Shown piece after piece: positions 24,674 to 34,675 of a stretch of 64,000 nucleotides of DNA; position 1 is the stretch's first letter, and each line of letters opens with the position of its first letter. This DNA is from Ambrosia x helenae. Its lineage: Eukaryota > Streptophyta > Magnoliopsida > Asterales > Asteraceae. The translations under genes were made by a program, and so were the position numbers. A model generated the notes under the pieces. That model was not told the DNA's origin. It did not search any database and saw only the letters and a list, made by a program, of their open reading frames with translations. The stretch lies in NCBI GenBank assembly GCA_030844895.1, contig CM061223.1, forward strand, positions 106,065,186-106,129,185, given 5' to 3'.

Positions 24674-24750
24674 GAGCAGCGTGGCTCAGTTGGTTGCTGC
24701 GTTTGACTTGTGTTGGGCCCTGCTCCGGTTCGAATCCGGGCAGAGGCAAC
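24674..24750 (+). other. tRNA-like/SINE-head module in the 5' LTR (antisense)
   Basis: Same as 19044-19120: A-box at 24682-24693, B-box at 24727-24737, followed by a T-run. Confidence 0.6.
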
Positions 24751-24885
24751 ATTTCTCTTTTTTTTTTTTTAGAGAGAATAGGAAAGGAGATGGGCTTGGG
24801 CCATGTTTGGGCTGCAAATGGGCTCCGGTTTAAAGAAAGAAAAGAGGGGTTTGGGCTAATGGTTTGGGTTAGTTTAGTCTAAAAA

Positions 24886-24928
<43 letters not shown>

Positions 24929-24961
24929 AAAGAATAAAAAAATGACGGATGTCACACACGA

Positions 24962-26330
24962 TGTCATATTTATATAGCTATTCAACCGATGACCTGTCTC
25001 TGAACGAGTCTTAGGTCTCTGAAAGCGTTTTCGGACCCGGGGTTCAAGTTGGTGACGAGGAGGTTAAATTCGGGGTGCGTTGTAATGATGGGAAGATGCT
25101 GCCCGATCTGAACTAGGAATATGTAGAGGAAGATGAGTCATTTTTCGTGCCACCAAGCTACCTGCAGTACACATACAGGACTTACCATTCGCACGGAAAT
25201 GGTGCTAAGGACTCCGAGAAAGGTGATAACGGCTTTGAGGAAGCTTCTGACAACGAGAAAGGTGCTTCCGAAGGTGTTGACCTTTTTCTAGCTCCGTTGA
25301 GGCACACGTATGATTATTATTTATTTATTTATTTATTAATTAGTGTTATTTATTGTTATTTATTATTTATTATTATTATTTAAGAATATTATTATTGTTG
25401 TGTGTTTCAAACCGTTAAATATACAGACTATGCAGCAGATGAAAATGGTATACAAGGTCAAGGGCAGCAAGCCACCCGTATATTACCAGCGCGCTTGGGG
25501 TCCGGCTGGCGGGACATTTGTACCACAGCCGCCGGTACATATTGAGTGGCCGGTTGGGGCCGAGGATGTAGAGATGGCGGATGTGCACCCTGATGCCCGA
25601 CAGCATGCTCCCCACGTTTATCACGCCATTAGGTTGCCTGGTACCACGAACCAGCTACTTTAGCGGGTTCTGGACTAGATGGAGGAGATGTGGTCTGGTA
25701 TTCGGTAGGAGATGCATGAGATGCGAGCTGATATTCGGTGGTTGGTACAGAGCGAGAATGAGAGGCAAGTTTCAGCAGGTTTGGCCCCGCGTACCGATCA
25801 GGGTGGGGCGTCCAGCAGTCAGCAGGCCGGTACGTCCGGTGTATCTCAGGGGCATGATGATTAGTTGTTTGTTTATTTCGATATTATTATTGTATTAACA
25901 TTTTTAATTATGTTAATGCTTGAACATTATGCTTTATTTTGTTTTATTGTCCGTATCTTGTGTTTTGTTTAGTTCGGCAACATAAACGTTAATGTTTACG
26001 CAACGACTATTACATCATTTTATAAGGATAATACTATTTATTTTTAAAAATAACATCCATATCAAAAAATCATTTTATACAAATAACAAAAAAAAAACAT
26101 TTATAAAAAACCAAACATTCATTTCACATCTCTAACCCATCTTAAACACCCACACTTCTTTTTCACAACTCCCACTAACTACCAATCATTGCCAATGATT
26201 ACCAATCATTGCCAATGATTACCAATCATTGTCAATCATTGGTAAGCATATGGACGGCCGTGGAGACCTCCACGTCCCGTCTTTTTCTGATTTTGGCCCT
26301 CTTCGTCCCGTGGAGGGGATGTCTAGATAA
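24962..26330 (+). other. Right half of the split DNA element, with unassigned coding scraps
   Basis: Open but broken frames: DESFFVPPSYLQYTYRTYHSH at about 25134 in pieces, KVKGSKPPVYYQRAWGPAGG at about 25458, and a stretch to about 25866 that reads EEMWSGIR, MHEMRADIRWLVQS, SSSQQAGTSGVSQGHDD with two stops. The acidic, coiled-coil-like character resembles accessory ORFs of plant DNA transposons, but I do not recognise the family. An AT-rich intron-like gap lies at 25310-25430. From 25900 to 26330 I see only the tandem repeat and a terminal GGGGATGTCTAG. Confidence 0.4.
26170..26241. repeat. Short tandem repeat of ACCAATCATTGCCAATGATT
   Basis: About three 20-bp units, each itself partly palindromic (ATCATTG / CAATGAT), inside the split DNA element. 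Confidence 0.8.
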
Positions 26331-26359
26331 AAAACCTCCATATCTGAATATCCGGAGCC

Positions 26360-26640
26360 TTTAAATACTGTGGTTTTGGGATTTATTGATTGAGGAATAT
26401 TTTGAAGACCTTTTGATTGTCTCTTTATGTATTTTTAGGCAGAACACCCTAATGCACAATTAAGTATCAACTCAGTCTGTGATGCCACAAATCCTTACCT
26501 TTAGGTTAAGTTATTAGTTCTTATACAGTTATACTCATGTTTTCTTTTCGGTACTATTTAGAATATGATGCCTGAACGGCTCTGCAATGGGTAGATGTTA
26601 GAAATTTAAGTGATTGATGATAAAAGCAGGTGGGCGTGGA
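26360..26640. repeat. Second copy of the CNGC 3' flank
   Basis: Collinear with 5245-5450 (same order of GGATTTATTGATTGA, TTGTCTCTTTATGTAT, GGCAGAACACC and GATGATAAAAGCAG), with extra sequence at 26460-26530. No CNGC exon lies just upstream, where the split DNA element sits instead. It marks a duplicated locus whose gene is missing. Confidence 0.65.
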
Positions 26641-27180
26641 AGGGGATGTGAAGCCCATTCATGGCACTCACACCATCCTGGGTCCAGCGTGGAGACCGGC
26701 GTAGGGCAACCCCTATGGGATTTTCCACCGGCATGGAGCAACTAAGCTCGATGTCGTGGCGGTTCCCGGCTGGATGATGGAAAAAAACCAATTGGTCCCA
26801 ACAACGACTCATTTAAAAAGAAATTAATTTACTCTTATAAACCCATCCTATCATTTTTAACCCCACCACGGGGCCATCCACGCCAACAGCACCACCCCGC
26901 CGATTTTGTCCCTTCTTGTTTCATGCCCCTAACGCTAAGGCGGATGCCACATGCCGTTCAATACCCCCCCTAAGGCCATGACCACGGCGTGTAGTATTAA
27001 AATAATATAACTTCCTATTCCCTTCATGATCACTCTAACTTCTTGCTAACCGTACCTCACAAATTATTAATATTAAAGTATATTAATGTAGCAACTGATT
27101 GAACAGTGATATTGAAATGAACAGTATCATTGCAGGGAGATGTTAAATACAATTAGGTATGAATCAGGTTAAGATAATAT
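26641..27180. other. GC-rich transposon relic and AT-rich spacer
   Basis: Positions 26641-26990 are GC-rich, with GGCGTGG, CCACGCC and TACCCCCCC words like the relic at 6720-6890, but I could not pair its ends. From 26991 to 27180 I see nothing. Confidence 0.4.
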
Positions 27181-27182
27181 AG

Positions 27183-27247
27183 CAGTGGCGCGGTGGTTAG
27201 ATGGTTTGTTTAGTATAGAAATGATCCGGGTTCGAATCCCGGTTTTT
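27183..27247 (+). other. tRNA-like module
   Basis: A-box-like TGGCGCGGTGG (27186-27196), B-box GGTTCGAATCC (27229-27239) in a perfect CCGGG/CCCGG T-arm, then TTTTT. It is probably a decayed tRNA or SINE head. No 3' tail or target duplication was found. Confidence 0.5.
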
Positions 27248-29767
27248 ACGTTTGTTTGCCAAAAAAAAATTTCCCAATTCTGCCTTTTTTAACACGTGGT
27301 TGTTAACATCTCAAGTTGCAGTGAGTCACCCTTCCATAAACCCACACACTCTCACGCATTTTTAGAGAGAAGAGAGAGAGAGAAAGAGAGAGAAGGAAGA
27401 GGAAGTCGGAAGAGAGTGATGGGGAGTCGGATGGTCTCCGGCCACACGTCATCACTTCGATCCATACTTCATCAGTGCGACAGATAAAGGATTCCCCGTC
27501 CCAGTACACATCGCCAGCAGCCAGACAACACTACATGTCATTCCAACCATGATTTCCGGCCAGAAAACCTTCGTATTGATGGATCTGATCATCGGTGAAG
27601 CGACCACATATAATTTCTTTTACACATCATCCTACAAACCACCGCTTCTTCTCCTTTTTTTTTCAATTTTTCTTTCCTCAGAGCTCTGGTTTCACTCTCT
27701 TCTCGATGAACTTATCTCTGACGACCTGTCGTCTTCCACCGTCACCATCAACACCACCGTCCTCCGTCAACTCCCCCCTTCTCCTCCGTCCTCTGTTGTC
27801 TGGTAACATCGACGGCTAGGGATTCAAAGATGATACTCCATCATCAGCGACGTTTAGGGTTTTAGCAAGGTAAGATTCCAGGCTTCTAACCCTAATTTTC
27901 GGTTGTTTTGCTCGAATTGCTCATTTGCTTGGTATAGTTTTTTTTGTTTTTATTAGATTTATGGACTCTTTGTGTTGATACGGTGTTTTTGTTTCAGTTG
28001 GTGTATGTTGAGCTTTTTGAGTTGTTGGATTTTTGGAGTACGTTTGTGTTCACCAGTTTGGTGTGAGGTTAGTATTTGATCTGTATTATTGGATTACAGT
28101 ATGCTCAACTGAAAATTTTATACATTTGTATGCCTTTGATGTGTTAAATTACAAAATTACCATATATGTACGCTGAGTGTTACGGAGACATTATTTATCA
28201 ATTTTGTCCTTTGATAGATTGGATTATAACATGCACGCCAATTGTTTGTGTTTAGCCATGAATAAAATTTTGTGTTAAAACCACTTCTACACTGCTTTCT
28301 CTCATTTGTTGCTTAAAAATCTAAGAATGCTTCCATCATGTCCTTTATTTTCAGATTTGTTAACAGTGAAATGGTCTTACGATTCACGGGATTTCCGTTG
28401 TAGGTTTGTGGGAGCGGACAACGGTGGCGATTCTTTTCCAATTTAGGGTTTGATCTACGTTTTAACGCGATTATTTTCCTTAGTATTTAGCTGTTAGGCT
28501 TTATATTCGGGTGACTTAGCAGCCCGATTATGTGAATTGGTATTCTTCTAAAAGTAAACGTAAGATACTTAGGTTTTTTTGTGACAACCTTCAGCTTTGT
28601 TTTCGGTTCCATCCCATTTTCAGGTGGATATCGGCCAGATATGTGATGTGAACAAAGTGGCAGAAGTTCGGTGACTCATGGACACAGTTACTGACACCGC
28701 CGGATAGTGGTGGTCGACGGCTGTTAACAACAACTTGGAATATTGTAGTGAGTGTTCCTATGAATTTTGGTTTCCCGATTGTTTGGTGAATATATTGAAC
28801 CTTTTGGTGCATGGTTCTTATTTACAGATTGAAGTTCTAAAAGGCAGCAGGCAACCGAACCAAGTGGAACACAAATTTTGCAGAGAAAGCTTGACATGGT
28901 AAGTGAACAAATAACCAACTGGAAGTCACTAAGCATGTAATCATTTCTTGCAGGGTTAGCCAATGGAATCAAGGTTCAATACACACGTGCGGTTGATTAA
29001 CTGTAAGTAGAAAGATAAATGTTTAATAAAACACACAATAGTTTCTTATTTAGAACTTAGTAGTGAGAGTGAAAATTCTGCGTCGAGCTGTCAAACTTGA
29101 CTTGGTTAATACGTTTAGAAATGAGTCGGTGCCTCTTTTATGTAATGTTACCCACTACATGTGTCAGTACCAGTAAGTGAATTACGTTTACTTGGTTATT
29201 TCAGGTGGATATCGGAGAAGAAGATGGAAACTCGACTTGGTTATTTGAAGGAGGTCAAAAATATGTGTCAGTACCAGTAAGCGAATTACGACATGTTCCT
29301 TTATATGATGAAAGATTTTAAAGCCTAGAGGTAAATAACTTCTGTTGGAAGGGTTGCTACGTCGTTAATAGATTTTTACAAGAGCAATGTGACTGTAGGT
29401 TTTATGATATACCCAACATAATTACCTTTACTTCATGTGAACTTATTAGAATTCTGCTTTCATGGCATTTATACAACCTGATGCTTTTTCCTGTTTTCTT
29501 TATAGAGTAATTTTGAACACTACTCTAATTATACAACTCCTATTTTCTTGCACGAATTTTGAAGCTCTTCAAACGAATGAATTTGTTTTTTTTTTTTAAA
29601 TTCAAGGTTTGCTTTCGTTTGGGTTTTTATTAAAATTCTTGGTTCATCACAAAATAATTCAATTTTTGAAATTCTAGGTACGGGTTAGGAAACCAGAAAT
29701 GTTGTTCATATATGCTTTGTCATTTATGAGATTCAGTTTCTTATAGTTATAAAGTTTATTAAATTAG

Positions 29768-29868
29768 GGTCTTGAATGCGAGACTCCGTTGATGTTGGCT
29801 GCAAGACATGAAAAGATTAGATATGTTGAAAAGCTCAGTGTTAGAAATACTATTCATATTTTGTAAAA
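29768..29868 (+). pseudogene. Ankyrin-repeat exon fragment, possibly captured
   Basis: The frame from about 29768 reads ETPLMLAARHEKIRYVEKL before a TAA near 29865. TPLMLAA...GKI..V+KL is the ankyrin consensus. The wording is close to what I know of the XBAT-type RING/ankyrin E3 ligases of plants, but one repeat is too little to name the donor. It probably sits inside the Helitron-like segment, which would make it captured DNA. Confidence 0.5.
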
Positions 29869-29938
29869 CTCTAAAAGCGGCAGGTACAAACAACTGTGTT
29901 CATATAGTCTATCATCCGAATTGGTTATTATTATAATA

Positions 29939-30006
29939 TTATGTGATTTTGAATCAACTGAAACAGGTCTATTATTATGTGATTTTGAATCAACTGAAAC
30001 AGGTCT
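29939..30006. repeat. Tandem duplication of ~34 bp
   Basis: The unit TTATGTGATTTTGAATCAAC followed by TGAAACAGGTCTA(T/G) occurs twice in direct succession. Confidence 0.85.
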
Positions 30007-31692
30007 AGCATGCTACACGAACCAACTGGGTCTGAAGAGTTGCTACTGCTACAACTTGGTTTCTTATTAGCATCACAAAATAATTTGGTTGATTATAGTG
30101 TTAGTTTAATACTTGAATTACAATTTCAATTTTATGGGTGTAGAAATGATTTATAGTTAAGGCGTTTTCACCCACAACGGAGTGTTGAATATGAGATGGC
30201 TATTGTGGATTGGATAAGGTTGGTCGAAGTAACGAGTAAAGGCGACCATGTTACAAGGTGCCCTCGGAGCTCATGCTGAAGGTATTATATATGCTTAGAG
30301 CGTTTTTGTTTATTTCATATTTCTTTTCTTTTTTGTCTCTTTGTTTTGGTTCATATTGTTTTGCTTGATCCTATTCAAGTTAGAATTTGATGATGATAAC
30401 TTTTGTTGTAGCCCGCTTTGACGATCTAGGTACCGGTTTCACCAACAAAATAAGTCCGCAGTTACAAATTCGTTTACAAGGTAAGTGTTTTTTTTTCCAA
30501 ATTTAATCGCTTGAATAAGTTATGTTTTTTTTTTTTTATAAATTTATGTGGTCGTAAAGATTGAATGGTGCATTCGTCTTGCTCTAGCAATTGATATTGT
30601 CACTGAACAAGGTATCCCTTAGAACTCTTTTGTTTCTTTAGGGGTTTAAATTGTTTTATCTTTTCATGAGGTTGATTTTAACCCGGTTTCTTAGCTTCTA
30701 TGTTGGTGATTTACAAATTCAAGGTGTCTCCAATCCTGAATTGTGAAGGAAGGTATAAATTTTTTGATAATTTTGCTGTCACATTTCTTTTTTTGGCTTT
30801 TAGATTGAATGAATAAAGAGGTTGCTTTTTTATTTTCATGTGTACGGATCGCTCTTCAGTGGATGTGGCGTCTTCTAGCACACTGTTTAGGCCATCAGTT
30901 ATTTCGCGGCCCCAAAGAACTCATCGAAATGCACGATTGCGATCCAGTGTTGTAGTTAGTACTGCTACTAATGCAGTTTCTGGGTCAACTGATGATTTTG
31001 CTGCGCTTTTATAGTCACCAGATTACAAATTCCACTGCAGTGTATGTATCCCAATCGCCACAGAGAATAAGGCGCGATCACCTCGGTGACTAAGGCACAA
31101 TAACATCTTCATGACTAAGAAACAACTTTTGACAAAAAGCTTACATGGGAATCTTCTAAAGAACACAAGAAAAATGGGAACATCAACAAGAACACAAATG
31201 GTACAAATCAAAATCAAGATGGTGATGTGGTCCACAAGTATGGTAAAAAGTTAAGTGTAAATATGAGTCCTGTGTGCATGCAGGGGATGAAACATAAATA
31301 TGAGTTTACTAATTTGGGTCCAGGCGCAAAGCCTCCTTTAGTCTTCAGTATATAGTAGGTTTTCAAGGCTTAACATAAACTTATTTGTATGGAAGGTTCG
31401 TTCAACCATTTTTGTTCTAACACTTCCCTTTTTATAGAATTTGTTATCTTTTGCAATGTTTAATAGATAATCTCAACATATATAATTTGTTTTACCTACA
31501 AATTTGAATTTTTATGTAATATCCAAATTGACAGAACGCTTTATAATTCTCTCAAGCTATGGATGAGCCTAAACTTATAAACTTAGGAGCCTAAACTTTA
31601 ACTATTATGCAAGAATGTAACAGACAGCTTCACTTTGATGCTTTGATATATTATTTGGTAACAGTAATGACTTTTGCGTAACGGGCGTTTAG

Positions 31693-31770
31693 GCTGGTGG
31701 AAACAACAGGCATAGACGACCAATTTATAAGGCTGGTGAGAATAACAAGCATAGGATCCCAATTTATAAA
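31693..31770. repeat. Two ~39-bp repeats before the Helitron end
   Basis: GGCTGGTG(G/A)(A/G)AA.AACA(G/A)GCATAG and CCAATTTATAA occur twice in tandem, directly before the terminal hairpin. Confidence 0.75.
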
Positions 31771-31977
31771 GCGCGCAACGCGCGCGGAGGAAACCACTAG
31801 TTATTTACATATTCATACGTTTGCACATGTACATCATCTCGCCGACCATCACCTACGATTCAAAACCCAACACCACATTAGAGAGAGACCGAGTGTTCGG
31901 ATTATTTTTTTCATATTATATTTAACCCAATTTAATTGAGGTATGTTATTTACACAATAACAAAAAGTAAGTTTGCA

Positions 31978-32590
31978 CAGCCCTCTACGACCCGTAGAGG
32001 GCTCTACGGGCCGTAGAGGGTGTCAGTGTAATAAATGCGAACACCCTCTACGGCCCGTAAAGCCCTCTACGGCCCGTAGAGCAGGTTTGGTGTAGTGCAT
32101 TTAAACCCTATACGAGCCGTAGAGGTCTCTACGGCCCGTAGGCCATACGAGGTACGAGGTCATTGAATGAACAGTCTGACATTCAGTGTGTCAGTCTGAA
32201 AAAGCAAACCCTCTACGGGCCGTAGAGGCCTATACGGGCCGTAGAGGGTGCCTAATACTGGTTTATGTTATATTAAATTTTTCCAACAAAGAAACCAGCG
32301 AACTGGTAGCCCAGATGGTCCCCATATACGAAATAAGAGTTTGTGTGTGTGTTTGTGTGATAATGTGCCTAAGATCGAACCTCGTCCCAAACGTTTTTTG
32401 TTTTTTTTTATCTACGACCCGTAGAGGCCTCTACGGGCCGTAGGCAGCATAAAACATCCATCTCGTCCTTCTTCATTCTCAAAATTAATAAGACTTCTTC
32501 TACGAGCCGTAGAGGCCTCTACGGCTCGTAGAAGAAGTAAAAAATGAGGTCTACGACCCGTAGAGGCCTCTACGGGCCGTAGAGGGTTGT
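31978..32590. repeat. Cluster of seven palindromic doublets, CTCTACGG/CCGTAGAG
   Basis: Fourteen near-copies of the palindrome CTCTACG(G/A)(G/C)CCGTAGAG stand in seven close pairs, at about 31983-32018, 32046-32079, 32105-32145, 32208-32247, 32409-32446, 32499-32534 and 32550-32587. Each pair is itself close to an inverted repeat, so each could fold into a 34-40-base hairpin. The spacers are unrelated AT-rich sequence of 25-160 bp. Base changes are concentrated at the centre (GG, GA, GC, CC). Frames across it encode RAVEA(S/Y)TGRRG-type repeats; I do not consider this a gene. Confidence 0.85.
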
Positions 32591-32599
32591 GTGGATAAA

Positions 32600-32937
32600 A
32601 TCTAACCTTGTGCAAATAGTGGGAGCTATTTAATTCCACTTACTTTTTTTAATGGCAGACAAGAATTGTTCACGCACTTAAAAAAGGTAACTACCATCCA
32701 AGTTAGATTCCATTATTACAAAAGGTACACATCAACATCATCTATGTAATTTCTAATGTGAACTTAGCAGAGGGAAATAATATCGAAAGAAACTTCCTAC
32801 TACTTGACTTCAGTCTTCTCTTCTTTAGCTTAAAAGTCGCGCGTTTGGTGTGACACGTAAATATCCAATTATTAATAACACGTAACTATCCATTTATTAA
32901 TAACAATAAGTGTTGATAGAGTATAGATCACTGGAAA
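32600..32937. other. Upstream flank of CNGC copy B
   Basis: I see no N-terminal CNGC exon, promoter element or repeat I can name. A short direct repeat, (A/G)TAACTATCCATTTATTAATAAC-like, occurs at about 32855-32910. The first recognised exon starts at 32938, possibly after an acceptor TATAG at about 32921. Confidence 0.45.
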
Positions 32938-33570
32938 ATGAAGCTGTTTGATCCAGAGAGTGGATTTGTTTTGCAATGGAACAGAGTTTTTTTGTTACGT
33001 TCTTTGCTAGCACTATCTTTAGATCCTTTGTTTCTATATATTCCTATAGTTAATGTCACTCAGACCTGCCTTGACATGGACCGAAATTTGGCAATTGTTG
33101 TCTGTGTCCTTCGTTCATTCACCGACATTTTATATGTACTTCACATCATCATCCAGTTTCAAACTGCCTATGTACCTAATCATCATGTACATGGGATGAG
33201 AATGACGGGAAGACCTTCTTATTATGTGGCGAAACGTTACCTAACGTCCTACTTCATCATTGATGTGTTTGCAGCACTTCCCCTTCCACAGGTATGTATA
33301 TCTGTTTTTAGTTGCCTTGTGTATACATATCCATTAAAGAGCATGATACCTTTAATGTGTTAGCTTACTAGGTTAAGCACCCGTGTGTAACATCTTATAA
33401 AACTTAAAAGAATAACAAACTAAATTTACAGTTTTACATAAATAACGGAAAGTTTGAACATATATAAATATTTAACGCAATAGATTAAAATTCATAAATC
33501 TCTAAAAACTTACTTGTACATCATATTAGATTAAACTTTAATTAATCTATTCTTAATAACTTGCCAAGTT

Positions 33571-33665
33571 ACATCAAAATAGAAGGTAGACGGGCAACAA
33601 GCTGCGCCGCTACCCCTTTCTGAATTGCGAAGCCTAATCTACCAAATACAAACACCTGCCCCGGA
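33571..33665 (-). mobile_element. LINE 3'-end fragment in intron 1 of copy B
   Basis: The minus strand reads FGRLGFAIQKGVAAQLVARL-like sequence, the C-terminus shared with the LINE at 37672-38607. It is a short 5'-truncated scrap, and no target duplication was found. Confidence 0.65.
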
Positions 33666-34085
33666 GATTTACTACAAAACTTCCTTGTACACCACATTTA
33701 AAATATTCATTGATTACGGTTTGAATTTTGAGTTATGGAAACGAAAGTGCTGTATTTTTTTAAAATTACTGCATAGTAAAGGAGAATTTTTGTGTATAGT
33801 TGGCAGTTTTGATCATCATCCCAAATTTAGATATGCCAACCTCATTTTCCACAGAGAATTTTTTGAAGCTAATTATCTTCACTCAATATATCCCTCGAGC
33901 TATACGGACTTGGTTGTTCTATCAGAAGGTGACCAAAATTTCTGGTTTTCTCCTCGAAAACGCCTGGGCTGGAGCTGCTTTTAACTTCTTTCTCTATGTG
34001 CTTGCTAGCTATGTAAGTACTCTTTCATTTAGCCCAGATGATATTTATATATGTGCACAATCCGGATGGTAAAAAGTCAATCGGA

Positions 34086-34309
34086 TGGGGAAATGAGGGA
34101 TGACCCAGGCCATTGGCTTGGGTTCGAGTCCTGATCCCGACCGGTTTTACCGATTATTTCACTGTCGTGCTTTCGGGCGGGTGAGTGGTTGGGTTTTTCC
34201 GGGAATTGGTGGTAATTGGTGGCTCGGGTACTCTCGAGTACCTGATTCGCCAAAAGGGTGCCCGAGAGTGCTCGGAAATTGATTCGTTGGCCGTTCAAAA
34301 AAAAAAAAA
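34086..34309 (+). mobile_element. SINE with A-tail and 15-bp target duplication
   Basis: A 224-bp insert in intron 2 of CNGC copy B is flanked by AAAAAGTCAATCGGA at 34071-34085 and 34310-34324. The head has a B-box GGTTCGAGTCC (34121-34131) after GATGACCCAGGCCATTGGC, and the tail is about 18 A. Tail, size, tRNA-like head and duplication together define a SINE. A similar intron in copy A lacks it. Confidence 0.88.
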
Positions 34310-34355
34310 AAAAAGTCAATCGGAACAAAGATTTAATTATGGTTATTCATGAAAA

Positions 34356-34675
34356 GGGTCCAATGAGAAGGGCGGAATAAAAAAAAAGTGGAAAAACACG
34401 CTAAAGCTTGCGAAGATAACTAATATGTTTTCGTTCTCTTGGCTTTTGATACCTTTGGCTCCTTGGCACCGGAAGCTATCTGTTTCCTGACAAGGGTCCA
34501 ACGGGTTATTCATAGCAATGTTTCGACTCCACGGGGCAGGGGTTTGTGTTTAGTAGATTGGGGTTTGCTATTGAAAAGGGTGTGGCGGCGCAGCTTGTTG
34601 CATATCTGCCTGTTTTAATATAATTTGACAGTTATGAAATGAAAATAAAACAAGAGTTTATTTGGTCAAAAAAAA
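34356..34675 (+). mobile_element. 5'-truncated LINE copy with 11-bp target duplication
   Basis: Flanked by ATTCATGAAAA at 34345-34355 and 34676-34686. Copy A keeps the unfilled site, ATTCATGATAAA near 1838. The body encodes AFDTFGSLAPEAI and GFAIEKGVAAQLVAYLP, the C-terminus of the same protein as at 37672-38607, and ends in a run of A. Confidence 0.88.

Larger units (their letters stand above)
16812..24956 (-). mobile_element. Complete gag-only LTR retrotransposon (TR-GAG-like, Gypsy-type gag)
   Basis: The whole element is 8,145 bp, flanked by the 5-bp duplication CACGA (16807-16811 and 24957-24961). LTRs are 16812-19328 and 22452-24956. Read on the minus strand: 5' LTR, primer-binding site TGGTATCAGAGCCATGG (about 22433-22449), Gypsy-type gag with zinc knuckles (21746-20530), about 1.2 kb of non-coding sequence, a polypurine tract and the 3' LTR. 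No protease, integrase, reverse transcriptase or RNase H is present in the 3.1-kb interior. That matches the plant TR-GAG class, which uses enzymes supplied by relatives. The LTRs differ by only a few substitutions and several small indels by eye, so insertion was recent. Confidence 0.9.
22452..24956 (-). repeat. 5' LTR of the gag-only element
   Basis: 2,505 bp, near-identical to 16812-19328. By eye I see about three base substitutions (for example CTACC/CCACC near 24248 and GGACTGG/GGATTGG near 24655) and about half a dozen small indels, mostly in homopolymers and (TTA)n. It carries the same two tRNA-like modules. Confidence 0.9.
27290..31800 (+). mobile_element. Helitron-like region (3' end resolved)
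   Basis: The right end has Helitron hallmarks: a GC hairpin GCGCGCAACGCGCGC at 31771-31785, then CTAG at 31797-31800 with host T at 31801. The left end is not found, so 27290 is only where gene-like composition begins. The interior looks like stitched gene scraps: a (GA)n-rich leader at 27365-27400; a TTAGGGTTTTAGCAAG exon end with GTAAGA donor at about 27871; an ankyrin-repeat fragment at about 29768; and a stop-free stretch (RSSVDVASSSTLFRPSV) at about 30850-31010 ending in TAG. No Rep/helicase is seen, so it would be non-autonomous. Confidence 0.5.

Noticed and set aside
25147..25898. Host gene with exons between 25147 and 25898
   Set aside because: Frames are broken by stops, lie within a dispersed element, and match no plant gene family I know.
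31978..32590. Palindrome cluster as a CRISPR array
   Set aside because: Plant nuclear DNA; repeats are paired, spacing is irregular (25-160 bp), and no cas genes exist here.
32412..32639. Frame encoding repeated RAVEAS(T)GRR segments
   Set aside because: Produced by the palindrome cluster; no start context and no homologous protein that I know.
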